Source: Cryptomeria japonica
Lineage: Eukaryota; Streptophyta; Pinopsida; Cupressales; Cupressaceae
Reading direction: 5' to 3'
NCBI RefSeq assembly: GCF_030272615.1
Contig: NC_081412.1
Span: forward strand, 37,826,911-37,890,910
DNA length: 64,000 nt
This document shows, one piece after another, positions 12,711-23,739 of the stretch. The translations under genes and the position numbers were made by a program. The notes below the pieces were generated by a model. The model searched no databases. It saw nothing but the letters and a program-made list of their open reading frames with translations, and was not told the origin of the DNA. Position 1 is the first letter of the stretch; every line of letters starts with the position of its first letter.

Positions 12711-14753
12711 AATGGTTTTGAATTCAAAAGAATATTTTGAAAATCCTCCTTTGAGGCTTTTGGTTGTAAACTTACAAGAACAGATTCAATAATCACCCTG
12801 TCTTGTTTTAGTGCAGCCTGCCATCTTGCATCTAACTTATTGTACAAAGAATTTGGTATTTGTTCTTTGTTCTTCTTCACCAAACTTGTCATAAAGTTTA
12901 TTCAAACCAGCTAGTATACCATATTCCTTAATTCTACCTATCAATTTTTCAAAAGGATTAGGTTTAGTTACCAGTTATTTTACAGATTTGACTGCAAATG
13001 CTCTAACAACCTTAGATTTCTTTCCACTAGCTATAAGTGCTTTCTTCTCACCTTTAGACTATGTTTCTTCTTCATCAACAAATCTCTTTGCTTTCTCCTT
13101 CTTCCTCTTACTGGTGACTACCGATGCTTTAGATGTAGGAGGATTGATTTCTTTCCCCTTTCTTTTGAATTGAATTTTAGAAGGTTTCTCCTTAGCAGTT
13201 GTACTTCTTGTTTGTCTACCGGTGCTGGTACCGATTGGTGCACTAGAGGATTCAACCTTCCTTGCTTCAAACTTAGCTCTAGCCTCTGCAATCACCTCTT
13301 TTGTAAATCCTTGTTCAACAACAAATTGCTCTTCTTTTATGACCCTCTTTGCAATAACCAGTTTTGCTAACTCACCATGAACTTCTAATGATTTTTCTTT
13401 GAAGGTTCCAAACCTTGTTGCATTAGGGTCTACCGGTTGTGATAATAAATGATCAGCATAAGCAATTAGTATATCAGCTTCAACTTCATAACCCATGGGC
13501 ATCACCCATGATGTCCTAGGGCTTGCTGCCTTCATCTGACATGTGTTAGTGTGCACCATGAAACAAATAGTATCTTCATACCTTTTGACAACTTGTTCTA
13601 GTATCCATTCTCTAGTATGCATCCTCTTCTAGAAGTCTTTAAAATATCCCCAAATAACCATTGTAAACTCATTTCCAATCATCTTGATGTTGTTCTTGAT
13701 TTGTAACATTGTCGATGTACCTTCTGACCATAGTAAACCATCGATATCGGGAAAGGAGTTTTGGAAATAGATAAACAAACCTATGAATAGTTGTCCAAAT
13801 TTAAATTTCTTCCATTCACCATTAGATCTCTGTTTCATGAAAGATCTCTAATTCATCATACCAGACCTACACTTAACAACTCTATGCTCATACTTGTTGC
13901 AGTTTAGCAATAACCATTAAAATTTCTAGGCTTATATCCTTGATAAGAATTAGGCCTATAACCATTAAAATAACTAGATAATTTGTTTCTACAAACATTA
14001 GCAGTATGACCTACCTTATGACAATTAAAGCATACTGGTTTGTAGGGTTTCTTACTAGTCGTTTTCTTTGTCTTAGGTGCAAATTTATCTTCATGCATGG
14101 TGTGCTTTGTACCAAATGGTTCACCTTTCTCAAATGTTGTGTATCCCAAGCCTTGTGTCTCTCCTTTCTACCTCAGTGACTAAATCTGCTCATCAAGCAT
14201 AGTAGAGCTCTTGTTGTATTTAGCCAATATCTCATTAGCATCAACCAACTCCTTAGTAATATCTTCATTCTTCTTCATAAGACTCTCTCTAAGAGACATA
14301 GCCATGTCTAGATCAGCCTTTACTTCTTCTTTTTTTTCTTTTTCCTCTTGAAGATATGCAGTCAGGGTTCCTACTTGTTTCAGCTTAAAAATCTCATGAT
14401 CCTTCTCTTTGATTTTGTCTTCAGTACTCCTTCTGGCTTCCAACTCTTGACTCATCCTAATGGTAAGGGCTTCCAAATCTCTCCTTAGATTTGACTTATC
14501 ATCATTTAGCTTTTCCACCTCATTAACCAATGCATCAATGTTTGCTTCCTCAAATGAACTACTTTCACTAAGTTCAAACAATTACTAAACCAACTCTCTC
14601 CTCTTAGCCAATGAAGCTTTGTACTTGACCCTTAACTCACCTAGGGCTTCTTTAGATTATGTAAGCTAGTTAGAAGGCTCCCTATAACTCATTCCTTCCC
14701 CCATGTTATCCTTATGGATCCTTGCCAAGGAGTTAAGCCTTAAGGGAATCAGG

Positions 14754-14765
14754 CTTTGATACCAA
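14754..14765 (-). other. Primer binding site (Met tRNA type)
   Basis: The minus strand reads TTGGTATCAAAG, the common primer-site form of plant LTR elements, directly next to the inferred LTR edge at 14767. Confidence 0.75.
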
Positions 14766-14766
14766 T

Positions 14767-15878
14767 TGATAAACTTATAAGGCACTAAGAGGGGGGCTAG
14801 ATCAGTGCAAGCAAAAACCTTATAAATCTTATTACACCTCTTATCCACTTTAAAATCAATAGGCATGGAAGGTATACAACCACATAAGCAAACATCCAAT
14901 AGAGAATGCAACACATAACACAATAAATTTTCACGTGGAAACCCAAATGGAAAAAAACATAGTTGGAATTAGTACCCACAAAGATCAACTATCTACAAAA
15001 TAGAGATTTGACTGGTTAAGGTCATACAATTTCTCTATTAGGAGCACACCCGGTTAAGAGTGTCTTAGCTCAATTAAGAGCTATTACAATAAGGCATGTT
15101 AGAACTAGCCCTATTAGGAGCTACCAAAGTTATTGGGATTTGAAAAAATAAGTTAATGTACCACCCTATTAAAGGATTTAACCTTCGAACCCATGAGGAT
15201 CCTACCACACCCTTTAAGGAGTGACCTGGTTAAAGGATTTTATCTTGCTACAACTATTAGGGAACAACAAGTGACTAATTTGTTGTTAGCACCTATGTGC
15301 TTGATTAGATCCACTTTAGCTCTACTTCTAACACCGACTAAATGTGAAAACAAATTTTCTTCTTCCACCGCACAATCAAATTCACACTATAGATCTCATA
15401 TCTCATACATCATCACACAATATACTCCTTTTCATAAACAACTCTGCTAAGTCGGCTAAGAACCCTTGGAACAATTTCCTAGGTTCATTGAATCTAGTCA
15501 ATCTTGCTCATCATGCTTTCCTTATGTCAGCAAAACATAACACATCACAAAAACATAACATTATGTGTACTGGTTTACTGATCTAAGTAATTTTGCTATA
15601 TCAGTTAATTGTTCTTCTGATCATAACTCGCTCCTTACTCTAAATCTGTTGATGCGGTTCTAGTCATAGGCTCATATCAATGTTATAAACATGCATACCA
15701 AACCACAACACTTAACTCTTCACCGATCTCCCGTACCAGTCACTTGAACATAGCTTTGTCATTGTTTACCAATTGATTGTCCTATTTATCAGTTCTCTGT
15801 TTAACCGACTCCACTACCGGGTAGGATTTACCTGTTGGACTAAATGACTTAGATGACTAAAAAACATGGTTTTCATCA
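14767..15878 (-). repeat. LTR (5') of the TNL-upstream element
   Basis: On the minus strand it begins TGATGAAAACC at 15878 and ends GTTTATCA at 14767, so it has TG...CA ends and sits next to a primer site. Length 1112 bp. It holds clustered short repeats (GGTTAAGAG, ATTAGGAGC) but no coding potential. No matching second LTR was found in the window. Confidence 0.7.
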
Positions 15879-17799
15879 ACGACAACACAAAACAAGTCAT
15901 CAATCAACCTATTACATTAATAACATCATCATCAAGCCAACAATATTATTATGTATATTTTATTAAAAATTAAAAATATTATATTATAATAATATATTAC
16001 TAATTAATTTAAAATAATATTATTTTTACCATTATAATAATAATTTTATAAAATTAGGGTTAGGAATATGATTACAATTAGGGTTAGTGTAAGGGTAGAG
16101 GTTATGATAAGGAAAATGTTTGAAATAGAGTTAAGGTGGGAATCATTTTTAATTAAGGTTAGAGTTTAGATTAGGATTGGATATAAAAACAAGATTCAAT
16201 TTAGCATTAGAGTCAAATTAATGTTTTTTATTAGAGTAAGCATTATGCTTGGAAATAGAATTATGATTAGGGTTTCTATTAGGGTTATAGTTCCATATAG
16301 AAGTATGGTTAAGATATTAGATGGATTAGAGTTAAGATTAAGGTTAGGGTTAGGATTAGGGTTATATTTAGGGTTAGAGTTAGGGTTATGCTAAGAGTTT
16401 GAATTAGCATTAGAAATATAATTAAGTTTAGAATTTAGAGAGAGAATTATGATTATGGTATTAATGAATTGTGTTTAGGGTGAGGTTTACAATTAGGTTT
16501 ACATTTAGGGATAGGGTTAACATTAGTACTCGAGTTAAATTTATGGTTGGAGATATAGAATAAAAATTAAATGGAGGCAACATTTGTTGTGGGAGGGAAA
16601 TTGATACAATAATGCTTCCTTATGCAACCAATTCCAAAAACTCAAATACCTAAGACAGTAATAAAGAATTTGTTTTCAAGTTGAGAGATGTTGTATCAAT
16701 AAATAAAAGGTAAAACACAATGTGAAAGTTCCAAACACAAAATGAAATCTTTTTCGAATTCATGAAAATATAAGTAGATATAATTTATTAGCAACCAGTC
16801 AACTCTTTGTATCATTGTATAGCTCTATTTTCTACCCTATTTATTGGAACTATTCTCCATATTTTATTCTTCTCTGATTATTCCCATGCACCCTACCTTC
16901 TATTGTATCCTTCCAATGTATTCCTCTATTCTTATTTTCTACATATTTTCCTTTACACACTTCACACTCTCTATCTACCTTTTTTCCTACATAGAATTAC
17001 TTTGCTTCTATAGTTTTTGAGTTCTCCCTTTGCACATGACAAATGCCTTTCTCACTTATGATAAAGAAAATGTAAGGGTTTATTTGTGACAAATAACATG
17101 CATCACTATATAAAAGATAAGGTTTTAATTTGTGTCAAAGAACATGCATCATTAAATATCTTTAAATATCAATTTTTGAGAAAGAAAAGATAAGGTATGA
17201 ATTTGTGACAAAGACCAAGTATGACATTGTAGATTGCATAAAAACATTATCATGAAATCACCATAAAAAATTGTTCATCTAGAAGGCATGAAATAAAGCA
17301 TGCATCTATCCATAATAAACATGTGTAATAGTTTGCCAACTGGATATCATACAACTCATCAAAAGAAATATTGACCAAGTGTACAATGATATCATGAATC
17401 AAAAGATATATCTCAAGTGGTCATATAAAAACTGATTGTACATGTCCTCAAATCTAGGAACAATCGCCTTTAGAAGTTGTCAGCCTAGGCTGATGGCTAC
17501 CTGATGGACTTGCTCCCATTGACCCACTTGGTGGTCCTCATGGAGGAGGTGACCCCATCATATTTACACTCTTTGTTCAACCCCGTCTAGATTTGGCATG
17601 GGAATTCTCTACATAACTACCTGCTCTTTTCTCTAGAGGGACAAATTTTTCACATAATCTGCACTAGTAATGTATCTCCTTATCAACACAAAGCATGGTC
17701 ATCATACTATCATAGTGAAGATCCCAGGCTGTAACCTACTATATATGCTCTATGAGACTCTTTTGCCTACCATATCTCTATATAGTTGTATCACTCTCC
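15879..17799. other. Non-coding, AT-rich; contains telomere-like tract
   Basis: No gene seen. 15945-16040 is an A/T tract (ATATTATA type). 16050-16545 is telomere-like (separate entry). 17050-17230 holds two or three imperfect copies of a unit containing ATAAGGTTTGAATTTGTG and GAACATGCATCATTAAAT; the same unit recurs at 21560-21690, next to the second copy of the TNL upstream sequence. This supports a shared ancestral flank in which the LTR element at 11.95-15.88 kb was inserted. Confidence 0.55.
16050..16545 (+). repeat. Degenerate interstitial telomere-like (TTAGGG-type) tract
   Basis: Roughly 500 bp dense in AGGGTTAG and TTAGGGTT words, best at 16330-16390, where GGTTAGGGTTAGGATTAGGG is nearly regular, with drifted copies on both sides. 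The unit is mostly 6-7 bp. Conifer chromosomes are known to carry large interstitial telomere-type blocks; here the tract is short and decayed. Confidence 0.7.
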
Positions 17800-19727
17800 A
17801 CTATGAGGATATTTCACTCTCTTTGTCTCCCTTAATCTCTAGACCTATCTCTCTTTCTATCACTCTCCCTCTCCTCCATCTCACAATCTCACTCTCTCCT
17901 CTCTCGCCAAGTGCTAAACCTATCTCTCTCACCCTTCTCTATATCTCCCCTCTCTTCTCTACCTGTCTCACATACATTTTCTCCTCTCTATCTCACCTCT
18001 CTCTCCCTCTCCCCACCTCTCTCTCATTCCCTTTCACTACTTCTCTATATCTCCTATTTCTCCCTATATACATCCCTTCACTCCCTCCCTACCTACCCTT
18101 CCATTCTTGTCTACTTATCTCACTCTCACCATTACCCCCCCCTCTCTCTCTATTTTTCTTTATAGCTATCCTTTCCTCCTCTCTCTCCCCTTTTATCTCT
18201 ACTTATATCTAACCCCTTCTCCCTCTCTCTATAGATACCTCTTTCTTGTTACCTCTATTTCTCTTAATAAATCTTTCTTGTTACATCTATCTTCCCTCTC
18301 TCTATCTACCTCTATTTCCATCCCTCTCTATACCTCTCTACTTATCCATCTATCTCTACTCTTTATCTCCCCTTTTCCTCTCTCTATTTATTTCCTCTCC
18401 CACTATCCATCTATCTTCCCTCTCTCTATCTACCTCTATTTCCATCCCTCTCTACTTTTATCTCCGCTAACACTCTACCTCCTTCCCTCCATACTACTAG
18501 TTATCTTAGCTCACACACTCTCTCTTTCCCCCTCTCCTTACTCCCTCTCTCTCTCTCTAACTACTTGTGTAGAGAGTTGAAGCGAGGGAGGATAGATAGC
18601 GAAAAGTAGCTAGAGAGAGAGACTATGGAGAGGGAAGGAGGGAGGGAGGGAGGGAGGGAGAGAAAGGGATGAAGAGGTAGGGGGAGAGAGATAGAGGTGA
18701 GATAAATAGTAGTATGGAGGTAGATATTTAGGGAGAATAATAGTGGAGAGGGATGGAAAGAGAGGTAGGTAGAAAGAGGGAGAGGAGAGATAAAGAAAGT
18801 AAGAGGGAATATAGATGGCTAGATAGAGAGAGGAGATAGAGAGTAGAGATATATGGATAATTAGAGAGGTGAAGAGATGGAAGGAGGGAGCAATGCAAGT
18901 GTGAAGAGTGAGGGTGGGAGGGATATTTATATTGAGAAATAGAAGTAGATAGGGAAGGAGGGATAGGTATGTATAGAAAGAGGAAGAGGAGATAGATATA
19001 AGTAGAGATAAAAGGGGAGAGAGAGGATGGAAGGAGAGATATGTAAAAAATAGATGTGGGAAGGGAGTGAGGAGGAGGTATGTAGAGAGAGAGGGGGGGT
19101 CTATCTTAAGGTGTAGAGGAGAGAGTTAGATAGAGAGGGGATAGAGGGGTGGTGATAGGGAGAGAGATAGATATAAAGCTTAGGGGAGATGAAGAGAGTG
19201 TGATAAAGAGAAATAGAGAGGCTAGAAGGTAGGGAGTGAGAGAGAGGGAAATTGATGTAAATAAATGAAGGTATTTAGAGAGAGGGATATGGGAGATAAA
19301 GGTAAGTAGATAGGGAAAGGGTGAGAATGAGATAAGTAGAGAAGGAGCATGGGAGGGTAGGATAGAGAGAAAGGGAGAAAGAGAGGGAGAGGTATGTAGA
19401 TAAGTAGAGGTATGGAAGGAGTAAGGGGATGTATGCAGGGAGAGTGAGAAAGGAGATAGAGATAAGGAGAGAGAGGCAAGGAGAGAGAGAGGTGGGGATA
19501 GGGGAGAGATGTGACATAGAGAGGAAAGAATGTGTGTGAGGTAGGTAGAGAAGAGAGTGGAGATTCAAAGAAGGGTGAGAGAGAAAGTTTTAGAGCTTGG
19601 GGAAAGAGGAGAGAGTGAGATAGTGAGATGGGGGAGAGAGGGGAAGAGAGGGGGAGAGGGAGAGTGATAGGAAGAGAGATAGGTCTAGATATTGAGGGAG
19701 AAAAAGATAGTGAAATAGAGATAGAGA
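17800..19727. repeat. 1.9-kb inverted repeat of pyrimidine/purine-rich DNA
   Basis: The plus strand is almost all C/T from about 17800 to 18570 and almost all A/G from about 18590 to 19727. The two halves are imperfect reverse complements, not just low complexity. The reverse complement of 17807-17873 matches 19659-19727, including the less simple word GATAGGTCTAGA. 17859-17919 matches 19583-19672 around a gAG/aGCACTTGG-type core, and 18460-18570 matches 18600-18780 through TAGTAGTATGGAGG. The centre is near 18580 with a spacer of only tens of bases. Long open frames in either arm are Ser/Leu/Pro-rich artefacts of composition. Confidence 0.85.
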
Positions 19728-19985
19728 GAGGATGATAATAAGAGCTTAGTGATTGAAATTCAACTAAGTTTGAGAAAATATAGCATCTAGAGCTTGGGGA
19801 GAGAAGAGAGAGTGAGATAGAGAGAGGTAGAGAAGGAGAAGGAGAGAGATAGTAAAATAGATAGGTTGAGAGTTTGGGAGAGACAAAGAGAATGAGATAG
19901 ATAAATAGCAAGAGAATGATGATAAGAGCCTACTAATTAATAAAAATTTGAGCAAGTCTAAAAAATTATAAGATCTACTAAGAAC
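19585..19985 (+). repeat. Tandem duplication at the right end of the inverted repeat
   Basis: A block of about 200 bp beginning TTAGAGCTTGGGGA and ending with GATGATAATAAGAGC plus an AT-rich tail occurs at about 19585-19785 and again, diverged, at about 19788-19985. Only the right arm carries the second unit. Confidence 0.65.
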
Positions 19986-21209
19986 TAGAATTTCCATTAT
20001 GAAACCATTCACAAATATCCTGCCAATATATACATAAAATTTTAACTTAAAATATATGAAAGATAAAAAGCAAAGAGCAATTAAAGTGTATGCCCCGACA
20101 TTAAAGTGATTGTGTACGCCTTACTAGGAGTAATTACTTTTCTTCTTTTCTCTATAAATTGGAGAGATAAGGTTGTTGCAAGGTTGATCAGAATGAGTTG
20201 TTTATGTTTTGTCTTGATGTCGACATGCCTTGGTTGTTATTAGTGCCTTATTGGTATAAGAGATGATAAGTTTTCTATGTAGTTGTGCTGAGATATTTTC
20301 ATCGCGTATCTTCTACGTTGTATATCTATTAATGTAATTTGGATATGTTGTTAATCTATGTCTAAAGATGTTATACAAAAAAAACTTAAGTGGTGAATAT
20401 TTTCCAACTGGGGAATATTTTATATCGGCATTTCAAAATTGATGAATAAGTTGGACCAAATAGGATGACCAGATCATCCCGAATTTATCAATTTTCAGTC
20501 AAATGCATCAATTCACCTTTATTTATACTAATTATTTGTAACGATTTAAATTTTTTGCCAATAGAGTTTATGTTTTCACAACAATCTATTTAATATTTTT
20601 TCTTGCAATTTCAAAAGTGTGCCTTAATTCAGTACCATATTCACCAATAACCATCAATAGTTCAATTTGCATGAGGACCCAATTTGCCTCAGTATTTTCG
20701 GAAGTGTATCTTAACTCTCCACAGTGTTCACCAATACCATTAATCATTCAAAGTTGTGGGAGGATTGATTTCACCAATTCTATTATAAGCCCATCCCAAT
20801 CGACTATCCATAATCACCTAGTAAATTACAACGTATATATTTTGTCGAGGTTTGATTCTCCCTACATTTCCATTAGACATGTTAGAATTAAGTGGGATTC
20901 GCCAAATATCTGCATACCATTTAAAATTCCTGCTAAATTTACCAAATATGGATTGTAATAAAATTGTATTAAAGATTAAATTTGTTTTTACACAATTTGG
21001 TTGGTTTCCAGCTCTCAATTCAGATCAATAGCCAACTTATAGACATGAACAACCATTGCTACATTATTGATTACTAGTGCTACTATCTGAGAATCTAAAT
21101 GTAAGTGATCATTTATTTGAAGTGCTATAATATTATTAAGCTCAATCTATTTGCAATTTTTATTTCATTCTTATAAGAAACAAAGAGGAATCTTGTAGAC
21201 TAACAAAGA
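19986..21209. other. Non-coding, small tandem duplication only
   Basis: No gene recognised. 20608-20690 and 20694-20775 are two diverged copies of an about 85-bp unit (shared words AAGTGT, CTTAA, TTCACCAATA and GTTCAA/ATTCAAA). Otherwise it is plain AT-rich sequence. Confidence 0.5.
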
Positions 21210-21690
21210 CGAAATTGGTAAGTTGTTTCCACGTTGTTGCCTGGCAAGAACACAACAACAGTGAAGGCAAAGTTTATCTAGTGTGTTATTGCCTTTCAAG
21301 AAAATCAGTCACCAACCAGATCAAGTCGTCGATTCCACCATGTGATGACAAAAGCAATGGAAAAAAAAATTAGGCCCTTAGGCCTAATTTGCGAAATATC
21401 GATGAGCCATTCACACCAAATCACTTTACAAGTCATTATTTCTCACACACAAGGCGAAAACTTCAGGTCACTCCAAGTTACCACACCTACCAAAAGAAGA
21501 CAAAAGTAGTTGGCACATGCATTCACTAAATATAAAAGTAAATATTAGATTGTGACAAATAAAAATAAAATAAAGAACATGCATCATTACATGCGTCATT
21601 AAATTTGAAAATAAGGTTTGAATTTGTAACAAAGCTCATTAAATTTGAAAATAAGGTTTATATGTATGTATGCAACATGTATGACATTAA
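21210..21690 (-). repeat. Second copy of the TNL upstream region and its flank
   Basis: 21210-21510 repeats the words of 11815-11945 in the same order and orientation, with extra sequence between the blocks (about 21256-21297 and 21310-21485). 21560-21690 repeats the flank at 17050-17230. If it was a promoter, the gene would lie to its left on the minus strand; none is recognisable there. Confidence 0.55.
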
Positions 21691-21814
21691 ATATTATTAA
21701 TTTTTAATGAAATATGTTCAATATTATATTATAATATTTATAACAAAATATTTAATAATATTCTAATATTACATATGTTATGAAATATTATAAATATTAT
21801 ATTAAAAATAATAT

Positions 21815-22981
21815 TGTAGCATCTTAAATTGCATCCCTATGCAATTTCTTGCTTGTTTAGGCCTTATTTTAGCGTTCTTGGCCTTTTGTGCTTGGCATTC
21901 TTGATCCAACCCTACTTAGAATTTCATCCTAGCTTCTCATCTCCATTTTGGATCTTAGGTTTTAAGGCTATATTGGAGGAAGCAAGGCACCTATGGCAAC
22001 CTGCTCCCAAGAGCGGGCCAATTAGAGTGCAATGGGGTGGCTGCAAGAAGTTGAGTCCCACTTTTGGGCAAAAAGTGGAAGTGTTTTCTCTGTTTTTCAA
22101 ATTTTATGTCGATTGATCTCAAAATTTGATGCACTTAGAGATTGAATCTCAAAAAACTTTAGTAATAGAAAATGTAGTTCTTGGAGTCTACTTTTCAAAT
22201 ATGTGATTTATTTTAATACCCACATGCTAGAAATTCCTTTTTAGTAGGCATGTTTAAAAACTAGTTTTTCAAAATGCTTGTTTCAGGACCATACCACACG
22301 TGTACGACCACCCTTTTTTGATGCAAATAAATGAATTTTTGCAAATCCTTCTGGAAAATGATACCTAAGACACCAAATATTGATGAGAATATTTTTTCTT
22401 ATTTTTTTATTGAATATATATATTTTTAATTAATTTTTAACTAACAGTAAAGTATATTTTCAAAACATCAGGTGTATGACCACCATAATTTGATGAAAAT
22501 TTCATATTTTTCAATTTTTTTTTTAAATATTCAAAAGAATTGTATGTAGATTTATGTCATATAATTTATTTTTCTAAAATCCTAAAAACAAAAAGGTTAT
22601 TAAAGTTTTAGTGAACCTTGGTATTTTAGGTTTACGTTCCACTTTTGATTAATAAATAAAACAAAAATAGTAAAAATAATATTATCACTATGAAATTTAT
22701 ATTTCTGAAATCAGGATGCTGATCGTTTCGTCAAAAAATTCAATCAGAAAGGCCCTCAAAAAATTAGGCCAAGGTAGAAATCTAATGTTGTTTTACCTTA
22801 GTCACTTTTTTGGAGGTCCAAGCATAGGCTTGGTGGGACCAAGCCTATCCCGAAGCAAAAAACAATGCTAAGGGTTGTTTCCTGCCCATAATTTTAACAA
22901 ACGGGCACCTGATTATAAAACGGGCACTCGTTTCTGAAAAGATCCGTTGGGCCAGAATCTGGCCCACAAGCGCAAATACCA
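21815..22981 (+). other. Upstream region of a transposase-like fragment; possible LTR relic
   Basis: 21815 begins TGTAGCATCTTAAATTG and shortly after has GCAATTTC, resembling the start of the LTR at 23740 (TGTAGCATCCTAAAATTG, then GCAATTTC). It may be a diverged relative. A block at 22890-22935 (GGGCACCTGATT, then AAAACGGGCAC and CGTTT) recurs at 50640-50690. No open frame of note. Confidence 0.4.
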
Positions 22982-23739
22982 ATGATTGAGTTATTTTTCA
23001 ATCATTGCCTGACAGGTATGATCTGCAAAGAGAATGTTTTGATTAATCATTCTCTTTGTTTGTCTTATTATCGATTTGGTAAGGAGATCGATTTGAATTC
23101 AAAATTTGGTGTAGCCATGAGATCAAATCAATGCAAGAAGAGGCAAAGGAAGGTTCTAACAACTGAGGAGATTGCAACAAATAAGGAGAAGAAGGCAATG
23201 CGTCAATGAGAGAGAAGATCAAGAATGAGACAAGGAGCTTCAAGTTCCACAATCGTTTCAAAAGAGGAGAACATCAATGAGACCATAAATGTTGATGAAG
23301 GAAATACAATAGAACAATTTAATTTAGGTGCATCTTCTAATCCATTATTGGATACATGTATGTCTTCACAACCCTATGTTTTTTCTCATGAAGAAATTGG
23401 TGATATGGTAGAAGTAGGTTACTTATTAAATGAAATGCCAATTGAAAATCAAACCCCAAATGAAATTAGAACTCAAGTTGAAACTGAAATTGAAATCCAA
23501 ATTGAAACCTCAAATGAAACTAGATCTCAACTTGAAACTAAAATTGAAACCGAACTTGAAACTCCAAATGAAATTGAAAATCCACCCACAACTAAAACCA
23601 ATAATGTGTATGTAGACATGGAAACACCAATTGAAAATGAAACATGTTTGAATGATAATCAAACGAATGAAAATTTTGAAATTAAAAGTGATGTACTAGA
23701 CAACCTTCCTGGCTTGGTTTCATGGAGACAGATTAGGAT
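22982..23739 (+). pseudogene. N-terminal-like coding fragment, ended by an LTR insertion
   Basis: One reading frame is open over about 250 codons except for one TGA near 23207. It starts Met-Ile-Glu, has a basic patch (RSNQCKKRQRKVLTTEE near 23118-23170) and an acidic Asn/Glu/Thr-rich tail built on repeats of about 7-12 residues (E-T-P-N-E-I-E). It stops exactly where the LTR at 23740 begins. I do not recognise the family. From position and style I infer that it is the front half of the transposase-like gene resuming at 29942, but the join is not proven. A nuclear-targeting basic stretch is plausible. Confidence 0.45.

Larger units (their letters stand above)
11950..15878 (-). mobile_element. 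LTR retroelement with odd coding cargo, upstream of TNL
   Basis: The minus-strand order is LTR (15878-14767), Met-type primer site, a coiled-coil segment (about 14581-14180), a CCHC zinc knuckle CFNCHKVGHTANVC (about 14040), then several further coding-like stretches down to about 12 kb rich in Lys/Glu, including a poly-Glu run. The knuckle and primer site fit a gag of copia or related type. I saw no protease, RT, RNase H or integrase and no second LTR, so it is a broken, one-ended copy with several breaks. The downstream coding (13.6-12.3 kb) matches no family I can name. It sits directly upstream of the resistance gene. Confidence 0.7.

Noticed and set aside
17670-18580. Long plus-strand frames rich in Ser, Leu and Pro
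   Set aside because: They come from C/T-only sequence of the inverted repeat, where stops are rare in several frames at once. They have no domain-like content.
19222-20012. Long minus-strand Ser/Leu/Pro-rich frames
   Set aside because: Mirror of the same compositional effect in the purine-rich arm.
22982-23739. Reading this as the envelope or gag start of an LTR element
   Set aside because: It lies outside the LTR and ends at its first base, so it predates or flanks the insertion. No gag or envelope features were seen.
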